Origin: Nocardioides marmorisolisilvae
GTDB taxonomy: Bacteria > Actinomycetota > Actinomycetes > Propionibacteriales > Nocardioidaceae
DNA length: 64,000 nt
Direction: 5' to 3'
Assembly (NCBI RefSeq): GCF_003725775.1
Contig: NZ_RJSG01000002.1
Coordinates: forward strand, 62,001-126,000
Each line of letters begins with the position of its first letter. Positions within the stretch are counted from its first letter, which is position 1. This document shows, piece after piece, positions 7,501 through 14,792 of this stretch. The notes below the pieces were generated by a model. The model had not been told where the DNA came from. It was given only the letters and a program-made list of their open reading frames with translations, and did no database searches. Position numbers and translations under genes: made by a program.

Positions 7501-7962
7501 TCAGCGGCTGCGCAGGTCGACGCCGGGTCCTGCGAACCGCTCCAGGTCGGCCCGGACCTCGTCGTTCATCGGCCAGGCAGCGCCGGTCGAGCGGTCCCAG
7601 AAGACGAACGTCGACTCGGCGACCAGAGCCGGCGGGTGGTCGGCCGCGGTGCGCATCTCGGTGGCGACCATGAAGGAGGTGCGACCGATGTGGCAGACCC
7701 AGATCCGGACCAGGAAGGGCGAGTACGGCACGAACCGCATCTCGGAGTGGTAGTCGACCCGCTGCGCGCCCATCAGGTCGGTGATGCCGGCGGGCTTGCG
7801 GCAGAGGAGGCCCTGCCCCTCGCCGAGGACGGGAGCGAACATGAAGAACTGGATGCGGGCCTCGTCGATGACCCGGACGGCCTCGACGTTGTCGACGTGG
7901 CCGCCGACGTTGATGTCGCGGAAGCGGGCCTGGATCTCGCACTCGAATCGTTCGCCGGTCAC
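7501..7962 (-). CDS. Acyl-CoA thioesterase, 4HBT (YbgC/FadM-like) fold
   Basis: 153 residues. The hot-dog thioesterase pattern is visible: RFRDINVGGHVDN at the N-terminus (D and G/H positions of the 4HBT active site), an MRFVPYSPFLVRIWV strand and TSFMVATEMR. It should hydrolyse short or branched acyl-CoAs in the cytosol. I chose GTG 7962 because the family begins just before the FECEIQARFRD strand and because a -10 box CAGGAT (7970-7975) sits seven bases upstream, giving a leaderless mRNA. An alternative GTG at 8001 would add 13 residues unlike the family. Confidence 0.8.
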   Translation of the reverse strand: MTGERFECEIQARFRDINVGGHVDNVEAVRVIDEARIQFFMFAPVLGEGQGLLCRKPAGITDLMGAQRVDYHSEMRFVPYSPFLVRIWVCHIGRTSFMVATEMRTAADHPPALVAESTFVFWDRSTGAAWPMNDEVRADLERFAGPGVDLRSR

Positions 7963-8008
7963 GGCGCCGATCCTGTCAGGCCCGCTCCGCGGACGTGGCA
8001 CCGCCCGA

Positions 8009-8542
8009 TCAGGGGAGCTTGGTGTTGAGCGACTCCGGGCCTTCCCAGTTCATGTTGCTGTCGCAGCCGTCGCCGCCGACCAGGTTGCCGTCGTCGCACT
8101 GCTCGGGGTCCTGGAGGATGCCGTCGGCCTTGACCGCGGGACCGGTGCCGTAGCAGCGACCGATCCGGAAGTGGTCGGCGCTGGTGAAGGTTCCGTTCGT
8201 CGCGTTCAGACTGGTCCAGCGCAGCACCTGGCCGGCGGGGCAGGCCGAGGTGGTGAGCGCGGCCTGCGTCCCGGGCGAGAGGTCGGCCATACCGATCGAG
8301 CCGTCGTGGACGTCCTTGCCGGTCAGTCCGCCGTCCTTGACCTGCGTCCCGGTCAGGGAGCTGGACTTCACGTCGGAACCGGTCAGCGAGCCGTTCTGGA
8401 TGTCGGCGCCGGTCACCGAGCTGTCCTTGATGTTGGCTCCGGTGATGAGGGTGCTCGCGTACGCCGGACCTCCGACGGCGAAGAACAGGGCGGCGCCGGC
8501 CATCAGGTAGGCAGGCAGGACGGCACGGGTGGTTGGCTTCAT
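8009..8542 (-). CDS. Secreted protein with LTGxDVKxxS repeats and DUF4215-like Cys motif
   Basis: 177 residues. A signal peptide (residues 1-30, ending PAYAS) is followed by a tandem run of ten-residue units of the form LTGxDVKxGS (about 33-88). This is a repeat pattern common in secreted actinobacterial proteins that probably folds as a right-handed beta-solenoid. The C-terminal half contains the CDDGNLVGGDGCDS motif (about 149-162), which matches the DUF4215 / Myxococcus Cys-rich repeat, normally a calcium-binding, disulphide-bonded loop. The function is unknown; a surface or adhesive role is plausible. It has its own ATG; the neighbours are unrelated. Confidence 0.7.
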   Translation of the reverse strand: MKPTTRAVLPAYLMAGAALFFAVGGPAYASTLITGANIKDSSVTGADIQNGSLTGSDVKSSSLTGTQVKDGGLTGKDVHDGSIGMADLSPGTQAALTTSACPAGQVLRWTSLNATNGTFTSADHFRIGRCYGTGPAVKADGILQDPEQCDDGNLVGGDGCDSNMNWEGPESLNTKLP

Positions 8543-8645
8543 GGTCGCTCCCCGGAAGTGGTTGGTGGCCGAAGTCTAGGAAGCGGGAGCGGGCGCAGAT
8601 ATAGGTCGAACGGGGTCGTGACGACGGCCGTTCGGCGTGCTCGGA

Positions 8646-9413
8646 TCAGCCCTTCTCGAGCTTCTTCAAGCGCGCGTCCATGCTCACCAGGAGGTCGTAG
8701 ATCTTGTTGATGCTGTCCTCGACCGTCCGGCCGTTCTTCGGCCCGTTCTTGGGGGCGAGGCGCTTCTTGACCAGGGCGTTCGAGATGGCGGCCTGGCCGT
8801 CCTTGCTGTTCAGGACCTCGAGCAGTTCCTTCTTGTCCATGTCGTCCTCCGGTTGGTAGATGGTCTTGGAGATGTCCTTCGGGTGCCACGACTTGTCGGT
8901 GTCCGGTGTGTGCGGGCCCGCCAGGCCGTCCGCGTGCGCGAAGTAATCCTTGATCTGGCTGCTGGTGTACGTCTTGCCCGTCGAGGTGAGACCGCCGTCG
9001 ATGTAGTGACCAACCTTGAGACCGAGCTTCTTGTAGGCAGCACCGACCTGTGCCGCGCTCGGCCGTCCGGACAGTCCGGGCGGGATCGTGACCATGTGGA
9101 TGTGTTCCTTGAACGCCGGCGGCGTGCGGTGCCACGCGGCCCATCCCTGACTTCGGAGGAACCGTTGAGCGCTCGACCAGGACATGTTCAGGATCTTGAC
9201 GTCGAAGGCGCCGTCGAAGTCGTGCGTGCCCGCCGACTTCTTGAAACCCGGGCTGTAGCAGGTCTGTGAGATGACCAGCTGCGCGTCGGGTTGTTTCTCC
9301 TTGAGCGCCTCCAGGGTCTGCTGAAGGTGGCCGACCGTCCACGCGGACGCCTTGAACGTCCTGCCGGCGATCGTGTTGTTCTGAGATGTCTTGCCGAGTG
9401 CAGTAGCAACCAT
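8646..9413 (-). CDS. Putative M15-like peptidase, phage-lysin type
   Basis: 255 residues without a signal peptide. The N-terminal two thirds resembles M15/VanY-type cell-wall peptidases seen in actinophages: SAGTHDFDGAFDV (about 60-72) supplies a His and an Asp spaced like the first two zinc ligands, and KEHIHMVTIP (about 102-111) supplies the closing HxH. Residues about 190-255 are a charged helical tail (NALVKKRLAPKN, then LLVSMDARLKKLEKG) that could be a coiled coil. No holin or other phage gene is nearby, so this is either a domesticated lysin or a bacteriocin-like protein. The family call is moderate; the substrate is not known. Confidence 0.5.
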   Translation of the reverse strand: MVATALGKTSQNNTIAGRTFKASAWTVGHLQQTLEALKEKQPDAQLVISQTCYSPGFKKSAGTHDFDGAFDVKILNMSWSSAQRFLRSQGWAAWHRTPPAFKEHIHMVTIPPGLSGRPSAAQVGAAYKKLGLKVGHYIDGGLTSTGKTYTSSQIKDYFAHADGLAGPHTPDTDKSWHPKDISKTIYQPEDDMDKKELLEVLNSKDGQAAISNALVKKRLAPKNGPKNGRTVEDSINKIYDLLVSMDARLKKLEKG

Positions 9414-9555
9414 CGGTCGGTCCTCCGTGTACGGACGGAAATGCGGACTGGTGCGGTCGTGCGTCCCCGATCCGAGGTTAGGACCACCGAATCGGCCGTG
9501 TGGAGGGGTCGCGCCGGGGTTCTAGACCACCGGCGCCGGGGTGCAACACTCAGCC

Positions 9556-10338
9556 ATGGCCACATCCGTGCGCACGAGCACCGAGGACGGCGTCGCGGTC
9601 CTCACCCTCGACGGGGGCGACGACCTCAACCTCTTCTCGGGCGCGACCGCGGTCGAGCTGGGGGATGCGCTGGCGGAGGTCGCCGCCGATGACGACGTAC
9701 GGGTCGTGGTGCTCACCGGAGCGGGCCGGGCGTTCTGCGCGGGGGCCGACCTCGCGGCCGGCTCGGGCACGTTCGACGCGCATGACGCGTTCTCGGCCTC
9801 ACCGGTGACGCCTGCGCCGATGGAGGTGCCGAAGCTCGTGGTCGCCGCGATCAACGGGCACGCGATCGGGATCGGCCTGACCCTCGCGCTCCAGTGCGAC
9901 CTGCGGTTCGTCGCCGAGGGAGCCAAGCTCGCGGTCCCGCAGGTGCGGCGCGGGATGCTCGGCGACGCAGGCAGCCACTACACGCTGCGCCACCTCGCCG
10001 GTACGGCGGTCGCGGCCGAGGTGATGCTGACCGGACGGTCCTTCACCGCGACTGAAGCCGTCGGGTGGGGCATCGCCTCCCGGGCTCTGCCGGCCGAGGA
10101 GGTGCTGCCCGTCGCAATCGAGGTGGCGCGCGACGTCGCCCTCAACGTCAGCCCCGCATCGCTCGCGCTGAGCAAGCGCATCCTCTGGTCCGACCTTTCT
10201 CAGGCCGAAACCGAGGCGCGGGAGACCGCCGCCCACCGACTGCTGATGGCGCACCCGGACGCCGCCGAAGGACCGGCCGCGTGGCGTGAGCGGCGGGCGC
10301 CGCGCTGGACCTATCGGGTCTCAGACCTGCCGGACTGA
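9556..10338 (+). CDS. Enoyl-CoA hydratase/isomerase family protein
   Basis: 260 residues from ATG 9556. A crotonase fold: GAGRAFCAGADLAAG (about 60-74) carries the oxyanion-hole GADL motif, and MEVPKLVVAAINGHAIGIGL is the typical second oxyanion strand. In the region of Glu144/Glu164 of classic hydratases the text reads PQVRRGMLGDAGSHYTL, so only one catalytic acid may be kept and the activity could be isomerase or other crotonase chemistry. It acts on acyl-CoA in the cytosol. It stands alone, ahead of a secreted-protein gene that has its own promoter. Confidence 0.85.
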   Translation: MATSVRTSTEDGVAVLTLDGGDDLNLFSGATAVELGDALAEVAADDDVRVVVLTGAGRAFCAGADLAAGSGTFDAHDAFSASPVTPAPMEVPKLVVAAINGHAIGIGLTLALQCDLRFVAEGAKLAVPQVRRGMLGDAGSHYTLRHLAGTAVAAEVMLTGRSFTATEAVGWGIASRALPAEEVLPVAIEVARDVALNVSPASLALSKRILWSDLSQAETEARETAAHRLLMAHPDAAEGPAAWRERRAPRWTYRVSDLPD

Positions 10339-10346
10339 CCTCGGAG

Positions 10347-10364
10347 ATGGGGAGAACGCCCCAT
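10347..10364. promoter_or_regulatory. ATGGGG-N6-CCCCAT inverted repeat, centred near -43
   Basis: A perfect 6-bp inverted repeat with spacer AGAACG. Its centre lies about 43 bases before the ATG of the next gene, which has a TGTGAT -10 box six bases upstream of the start. The same repeat with another spacer occurs at 40373-40390. The position fits an activator site overlapping -35. Confidence 0.55.
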
Positions 10365-10398
10365 GCTCCCGGAGGCGCGTCCGGGCTGTGATGGACCC

Positions 10399-10890
10399 AT
10401 GAAGATCATCCTCCGCACCGCGACCACCGCACTCGGCTTCCTCTCCCTGGTGGGGGCCGGCCTCGTCGGTCAGGCCGCACCCGCCTCCGCGAGCACCACC
10501 ACCTCGTTCCACGCCGTCTGGACCGGCGCCGTCAAGGTCGTGCTGCCGAACAAGTTCGTCTTCGACCTCGCCGGGCCCGCCGACCAGATGGGCGCGACGA
10601 CCGTGCACGCGGTCGCGACGGTCAACGGGCTGGGCCTGACCTGCCTGGCCGGACTGGCCAACACCAACGTCGTGCAGATCAGCGGCCCCGACGGAACGCT
10701 GACGCTGACCAGCAAGGACGTGGGGTGCCCGAACGGGGTCGGCACCTTCCACGGCACCGGCGTCTACACGGTCACCGACGGCACCGGACGCTACGCCGGC
10801 GCGACCGGTCAGGGCACGCTCGTCGGAGGCGCCGACATCCTGACCAGCACCGCGCAGATCACGGCCGACGGGACGCTGACGCTGCCCTAG
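10399..10890 (+). CDS. Secreted protein of unknown function (TGxGxYxGATGxG type)
   Basis: 163 residues. A signal peptide (MKIILRTATTAL, ending near PASAS) is followed by an all-beta domain. The TVTDGTGRYAGATGQGTL segment is typical of secreted beta-barrel proteins in actinobacteria and plants (calycin or allene-oxide-cyclase-like), but no catalytic residues can be named. Two Cys (LTCLAG and KDVGCP) may form a disulphide. The -10 box TGTGAT (10387-10392) is six bases before ATG, so the mRNA is probably leaderless. Its stop shares CTAG with the stop of the convergent reductase gene. Confidence 0.6.
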   Translation: MKIILRTATTALGFLSLVGAGLVGQAAPASASTTTSFHAVWTGAVKVVLPNKFVFDLAGPADQMGATTVHAVATVNGLGLTCLAGLANTNVVQISGPDGTLTLTSKDVGCPNGVGTFHGTGVYTVTDGTGRYAGATGQGTLVGGADILTSTAQITADGTLTLP

Positions 10891-11915
10891 AGCCGGACGA
10901 CGGTCCGCCCGACCGACCGCCGTTGCTGGTGGTCGGCCAGGGCGGCCGCGGCGTCCTCGATGCCGACGACCCGGCCGACGTGCGGGCGCACCGCGCCGGT
11001 GTCGACGAGCTCGACCAGCGCGGCGTGCACGCGGTCGCCCTCCTCGCGGGTGAACGGATTGAAGCCGAAGCGACGCATGCCGGGGTCGATCTGGTCGACC
11101 CAGGCACCGAGGATGCCGACGATCGAGAAGTTGCCGATGCTCGCCATCCGCAGCGGCCGTCCGGTCATCCCGTTCTGGTCGTCGTCGGTGAAGCCCACCG
11201 GCAGGTAGCGACCCTCGCGGGCCACGCAGGTCCAGGACTTCCCGACGAAGTCGCCGCCGGCCAGGTCGCACACGACGTCCGCACCCACGTCGTCGGTCGC
11301 CTGGAGCACGGCCTCGGCGAAGTCCTCGGTGGTGTGGTCGATGACCAGGTCAGCGCCGAGCTCGCGGCACAGCTCGGCCTTCTCCTCCGAGCTGACGGTC
11401 GCGATCACCCGCGAACCGGCGGCCACGCCGAGCTGGATCGCCGCGGTGCCGAGCCCGCTCGCGCCGGAGTGCACCAGCAGCGTCTCGCCGCTCTTCAGCT
11501 TCGCCCGCACGTGCAGCGCCAGGTAGGTGGTGTGGAACGGGAGCAGGAAGGCAGCCGCCGTCTCGTCGTCCAGCGAGGCCGGGGCAGTGAAGACGCCGGA
11601 CGCCGGAGCGGTGGTGTACTCCGCGATCCCGCCGAAGGCGTCCTTGGAGACGCCGACCACGCGCTGACCGATCCACTGCTCGGCACCGTCGCCCGCCGCC
11701 TCGACGGTGCCGCAGACGTCCATGCCCAGGGTGAACGGCGGCTCCTTCGGTACCGAGACCAGGCCGCCCTGGCAGCGCAGGATGTCGTTGAAGTTCAGCG
11801 CCGCCGCGGCGACCTTGATCAGCACCTCGCCGGGTCCTGGCTCGGGAACCTCGACGTCGTTGACCGAGAGCACCTCGAGCGGTTCCCCGTGCCGGTTCAC
11901 CTGCAGCGCGCGCAT
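10887..11915 (-). CDS. NADPH:quinone oxidoreductase family (MDR superfamily)
   Basis: 342 residues, full length. A zinc-free medium-chain reductase: N-terminal GroES-like domain (LNFNDILRCQG, then FTLGMDVCGTVEAAG), then the Rossmann fold with VHSGASGLGTAAIQLGVAAGSRVIAT (about 140-165), which binds NADPH. It likely reduces quinones or enones. It is divergent from a TetR gene at 11997, and a perfect 15-bp palindrome lies between them, so this enzyme is the probable target of that repressor. A variant of the 19-bp repeat lies in the 5' region. Confidence 0.88.
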   Translation of the reverse strand: MRALQVNRHGEPLEVLSVNDVEVPEPGPGEVLIKVAAAALNFNDILRCQGGLVSVPKEPPFTLGMDVCGTVEAAGDGAEQWIGQRVVGVSKDAFGGIAEYTTAPASGVFTAPASLDDETAAAFLLPFHTTYLALHVRAKLKSGETLLVHSGASGLGTAAIQLGVAAGSRVIATVSSEEKAELCRELGADLVIDHTTEDFAEAVLQATDDVGADVVCDLAGGDFVGKSWTCVAREGRYLPVGFTDDDQNGMTGRPLRMASIGNFSIVGILGAWVDQIDPGMRRFGFNPFTREEGDRVHAALVELVDTGAVRPHVGRVVGIEDAAAALADHQQRRSVGRTVVRL

Positions 11916-11939
11916 TCGTTCTCCCTGGTGGTTGCTGGT

Positions 11940-11956
11940 GCTGAGCCTGTCGAAAC
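11940..11956 (+). repeat. Variant copy of the 19-bp interspersed repeat
   Basis: GCTGAGCCTGTCGAAAC, one base different from the matching part of GGTTGAGCCTGTCGAAACC. It lies between two divergent genes, 14 bases from the TetR operator. Confidence 0.65.
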
Positions 11957-11970
11957 TGTAGACAGAAAAG

Positions 11971-11985
11971 TGATACTAAGTATCA
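11971..11985. promoter_or_regulatory. TetR operator palindrome TGATACT-A-AGTATCA
   Basis: A perfect 7+1+7 inverted repeat, 11 bases before the TetR start codon, overlapping possible -10 elements (TATCAT 11981-11986) of the regulator and positioned between the two divergent genes. It is an autoregulated operator by analogy with TetR systems. Confidence 0.75.
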
Positions 11986-11996
11986 TCTTCGTCACC

Positions 11997-12599
11997 ATGA
12001 CTGTCCAGGGTGTGCGTGAACGGAAGAAGGGTGCGACCCGCGCCCGGATCGCCGACGTCGCCGCGCGCCTGGCCGTCGAGCACGGCATCGCCGCGACCAC
12101 CGTGGACGAGATCGCCGCCGAGGCGGAGGTTGGTCGGGCCACGTTCTTCCGCTACTTCGACTCCAAGGAGCTCGCCGTCGCGCACGGGCTCTCCGGCGCG
12201 GGCGCGTACGTCCTCGCGGGAGTGCTGCGCGAGGTCGATCCACGGCTCGGGCCTGCGGACGCGGTCCGGGCGGCGTACGCCGAGCTCGGGCGCGACTTCG
12301 CCCGTCACCGCGCGATGTTCTACGAGCAGGCGATGCTCAGCCGCTCGTCGCCAGCGATGTTCGCCTGGACGCTGCACCTGTACGTCGACTGGGAGACCGC
12401 GATCGCCGACGCGGTCGCACCCCGCTTCGCGGACCTGCGCGACGGCGACCCGCGCCCGCGGATGCTCGGCGCGATGACGATGGCCGCCGCCCGTCTCGCG
12501 TGGGGGGAGTGGCTCGACGACGGCGGGACCGGCGACCTTCCCGCACTCACCCAGAAGTACCTCGCGACGCTCGACCTGCGTCTTCCCGACGACCGATGA
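11997..12599 (+). CDS. TetR family transcriptional repressor
   Basis: 200 residues. The N-terminal TetR HTH is clear (ATTVDEIAAEAEVGRATFFRYFDSKELAVA, about 35-64), followed by a helical ligand domain with no close named relative. The ATG is preceded by a palindrome at 11971-11985. The gene is divergent from the quinone oxidoreductase and ten bases ahead of a sulfotransferase-like gene on the same strand, so both may be under its control. Its ligand is likely a hydrophobic or electrophilic compound (inference). Confidence 0.9.
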   Translation: MTVQGVRERKKGATRARIADVAARLAVEHGIAATTVDEIAAEAEVGRATFFRYFDSKELAVAHGLSGAGAYVLAGVLREVDPRLGPADAVRAAYAELGRDFARHRAMFYEQAMLSRSSPAMFAWTLHLYVDWETAIADAVAPRFADLRDGDPRPRMLGAMTMAAARLAWGEWLDDGGTGDLPALTQKYLATLDLRLPDDR

Positions 12600-12609
12600 A
12601 GGAGTCCTC

Positions 12610-13791
12610 ATGACCGAGACCACCGCACAGCGACGCGACCGCCTCGTCGCGGCAGCCATCGAGGCTGCCGGCAGCGACGACTTCGCCTCGACGAGCTGGC
12701 AGGAGGGCCTCGACCTTTTCCTCGAGGACCTCGCCGGGCCGGCCGAGCTCAACGAGATCGGGGTCGGTGTCGCCGAGGACGGGGTGGTCGGCGACCTGGC
12801 CACCCGGCTGCGGATCGAGGCCTGGCGCAAGGAGCACCCGGCCGTCGCGGACCAGAAGGTGGAGCGACCGATCATCATCGTGGGTCAGCCGCGCACCGGC
12901 ACCACGATCCTGCTCGACCTGATGGCCCAGGACCCGGCCAACCGCGCGCCGCTGAGCTGGGAGGTCGAACGACCGGTGCCGCCGCCGCAGTCCGCGACCT
13001 ACGACACCGACCCGCGGATCGAGGAGGCGCAGGCGCAGTTCGACCTCGTCGACTCCTTCATCCCCGGCTTCGCCGCGTTCCACGAGCTCGGCGCGAAGCT
13101 GGCCCAGGAGGACGTGCGGATCTTCACCAGCGACTTCAAGTCCATGCAGCACTCGCTCCAGTTCGAGGTCCCGAACTACAACCGCTGGCTGTTGCACGAG
13201 GCGGACATGGCTCCGGCGTACGCGTGGCACCGGCGCTTCCTCCAGCACCTCCAGTCCGAGCACCACGGGGAGCGCTGGCTGCTGAAGTCCCCGGCGCACC
13301 TGTGGTCGCTGCCGGCGCTGCTCGCGGAGTACCCGGACGCGATCGTGATCCAGAACCACCGCGACCCGCTCAAGGTGATCGCCTCGATCAGCGCCCTCGG
13401 CGCGAGCCTGCGCGAGATGACCAGCGACTCCTTCGAGGTGACCCGGCTGGCGGCCCAGTACGGCGACGACATCATGGTCGGCCTCGACCGGGCGCTGCAG
13501 GCGCGCAAGGACGGGATCTTCAAGACCGGCCAGGTCGTCGACGTGCGCTACCAGGACATCCGGCACGACCTGGTCGGTGCGATCGCGCGCATCTACGACG
13601 AGATCGGCATCGAGCTGAGCGCCGAGGCCGAGGGCCGGATGCGCGCCTTCCTCGCCGAGCACCCGGGTGACCAGGGCGGCAGCCTCAAGCGCTACTCGTT
13701 CGCCGAGACCGGGCTGGACGAGGGCGAGTTCCGCGAGCGCGCGCGGGAGTACCAGGAGTTCTTCGGGGTCGAGTCCGAACGTCTCGACTAG
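12610..13791 (+). CDS. Sulfotransferase family protein
   Basis: 393 residues. The PAPS 5'-phosphosulfate loop IIIVGQPRTGTTILLDLMAQDP is near residues 96-117, and the 3'-phosphate site is likely at NHRDPLKVIASISALGA (about 252). These are hallmarks of actinobacterial and mycobacterial sulfotransferases (Stf-like), which sulfate lipids or small molecules. AAGGAG precedes ATG, with only ten bases after the TetR stop, so it is in the TetR operon. The C-terminal SLKRYSFAETGLDEGEF pattern is common in this subfamily. The acceptor substrate is unknown. Confidence 0.85.
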   Translation: MTETTAQRRDRLVAAAIEAAGSDDFASTSWQEGLDLFLEDLAGPAELNEIGVGVAEDGVVGDLATRLRIEAWRKEHPAVADQKVERPIIIVGQPRTGTTILLDLMAQDPANRAPLSWEVERPVPPPQSATYDTDPRIEEAQAQFDLVDSFIPGFAAFHELGAKLAQEDVRIFTSDFKSMQHSLQFEVPNYNRWLLHEADMAPAYAWHRRFLQHLQSEHHGERWLLKSPAHLWSLPALLAEYPDAIVIQNHRDPLKVIASISALGASLREMTSDSFEVTRLAAQYGDDIMVGLDRALQARKDGIFKTGQVVDVRYQDIRHDLVGAIARIYDEIGIELSAEAEGRMRAFLAEHPGDQGGSLKRYSFAETGLDEGEFRERAREYQEFFGVESERLD

Positions 13792-13832
13792 CGGGGGCTG
13801 CGACGAGCGGCGACCGCGGCTACGGTGAGGCC

Positions 13833-14480
13833 ATGCGGAAGACCCTGGTCACCGTTCTCGCCGGCCTGACCGTCGCCGCCGTGCTCGTGCAGCCGGCGCC
13901 GGTCCTCGCCGCGACGGCGATCTCCGCACCGGGGGTCTGGGTCTCCGGGGCCGGGGCGAGCCAGGTCACCTGGGCCTGGAGCGCGGTCGGAGGTGCGACG
14001 TCGTACAAGGTGTCGTTCTCGCGCTACGCGAGCATGGCTCACGCGAGCTCCACCACCACGACGAGCCGCATCTTCAAGCACGCCGGGTTGACCTCGGGCC
14101 ACACCTACTTCGTCGCGGTGCGCGCCGTCGTGGGCGGCGCCACGTCCAGCCGCTCGAAGATCGTCCCCGGGCTCGCCGGAGCGGTCCCGCAGCCGAAAGG
14201 CACGGCGGTTCCGGCCGGCGCTGCGGTCGACTGGCGCTGGAACCCGTACGCCGGGGCAGCGAAGTACCTCGTCCAGCAGGCGAGCAGCCCGACGTTCCAG
14301 GTCGGTCTGCAGACGCACGTCGTCTCCCGGCGGACGATCCGGCTCGCGGTGACCCGGGGCAACTACGGCTACCTGAGGGTCAAGCCGTTGAGCAGCTCGG
14401 GCAAGGCCATCAGCAGCACCTGGTCGCTGATCGGCTCCTGCTTCGTGCCGTCCACCGGGCCGCTGATCGGCCCGACCTAG
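13833..14480 (+). CDS. Secreted protein with fibronectin type III-like domain
   Basis: 215 residues. A signal peptide (residues 1-27, ending VLA) is followed by a beta-sandwich segment with SQVTWAWSAVGGATSYKVSFS and TSGHTYFVAVRAVVG (about 50-110), the usual FnIII strand pattern. A second, weaker FnIII-like unit follows (VDWRWNPYAGAAKYLVQQA). It probably acts outside the cell as a binding module. The -10 box TACGGT (13821-13826) lies six bases before ATG, so the mRNA is leaderless. Its TAG shares CTAG with the next gene's stop. Confidence 0.7.
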   Translation: MRKTLVTVLAGLTVAAVLVQPAPVLAATAISAPGVWVSGAGASQVTWAWSAVGGATSYKVSFSRYASMAHASSTTTTSRIFKHAGLTSGHTYFVAVRAVVGGATSSRSKIVPGLAGAVPQPKGTAVPAGAAVDWRWNPYAGAAKYLVQQASSPTFQVGLQTHVVSRRTIRLAVTRGNYGYLRVKPLSSSGKAISSTWSLIGSCFVPSTGPLIGPT

Positions 14481-14734
14481 GCCTCGGCGATCCGGAACGC
14501 ACGCCCCGAGCGACGTCGGCGGCGCAGGGTGCGGGCCCGCTGGAGCCGTCGCACGAGCGTGGGGTCGTGCTCCATCGCGGCTGGCAGGTCGATGACGGCG
14601 TTGAGCGCCCGGTAGTAGGCGACGGGCGTCATCTCCAGCTGCCGCTCGATCTCGACGGCCTTCGCGCCGGCGTACCGCCACCACTGGCGTTCGAACTCGA
14701 GGATCTCCAGCTGGCGCTCCGTCAGGTCGTCCAC
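14477..14734 (-). CDS. DUF3263 domain protein
   Basis: 85 residues. Matches the small actinobacterial DUF3263 family: LTERQLEILEFERQWWRYAGAKAVEIERQLEMTPVAYYRALN (about 5-45), a helix-turn-helix-like core with conserved Trp pair, followed by an Arg-rich tail (RTLRRRRRSGRAFRI). It is probably a DNA-binding regulator of unknown target. GTG start; a CAGGCT -10 box (14741-14746) six bases upstream makes it leaderless. The gene lies between convergent and divergent genes and has no operon partner. Confidence 0.85.
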   Translation of the reverse strand: MDDLTERQLEILEFERQWWRYAGAKAVEIERQLEMTPVAYYRALNAVIDLPAAMEHDPTLVRRLQRARTLRRRRRSGRAFRIAEA

Positions 14735-14792
14735 GGGACGAGCCTGCCATGGCCCCGGTCGGCCTCGGGTTTCGGGTGGGTTAACTCTGCGA

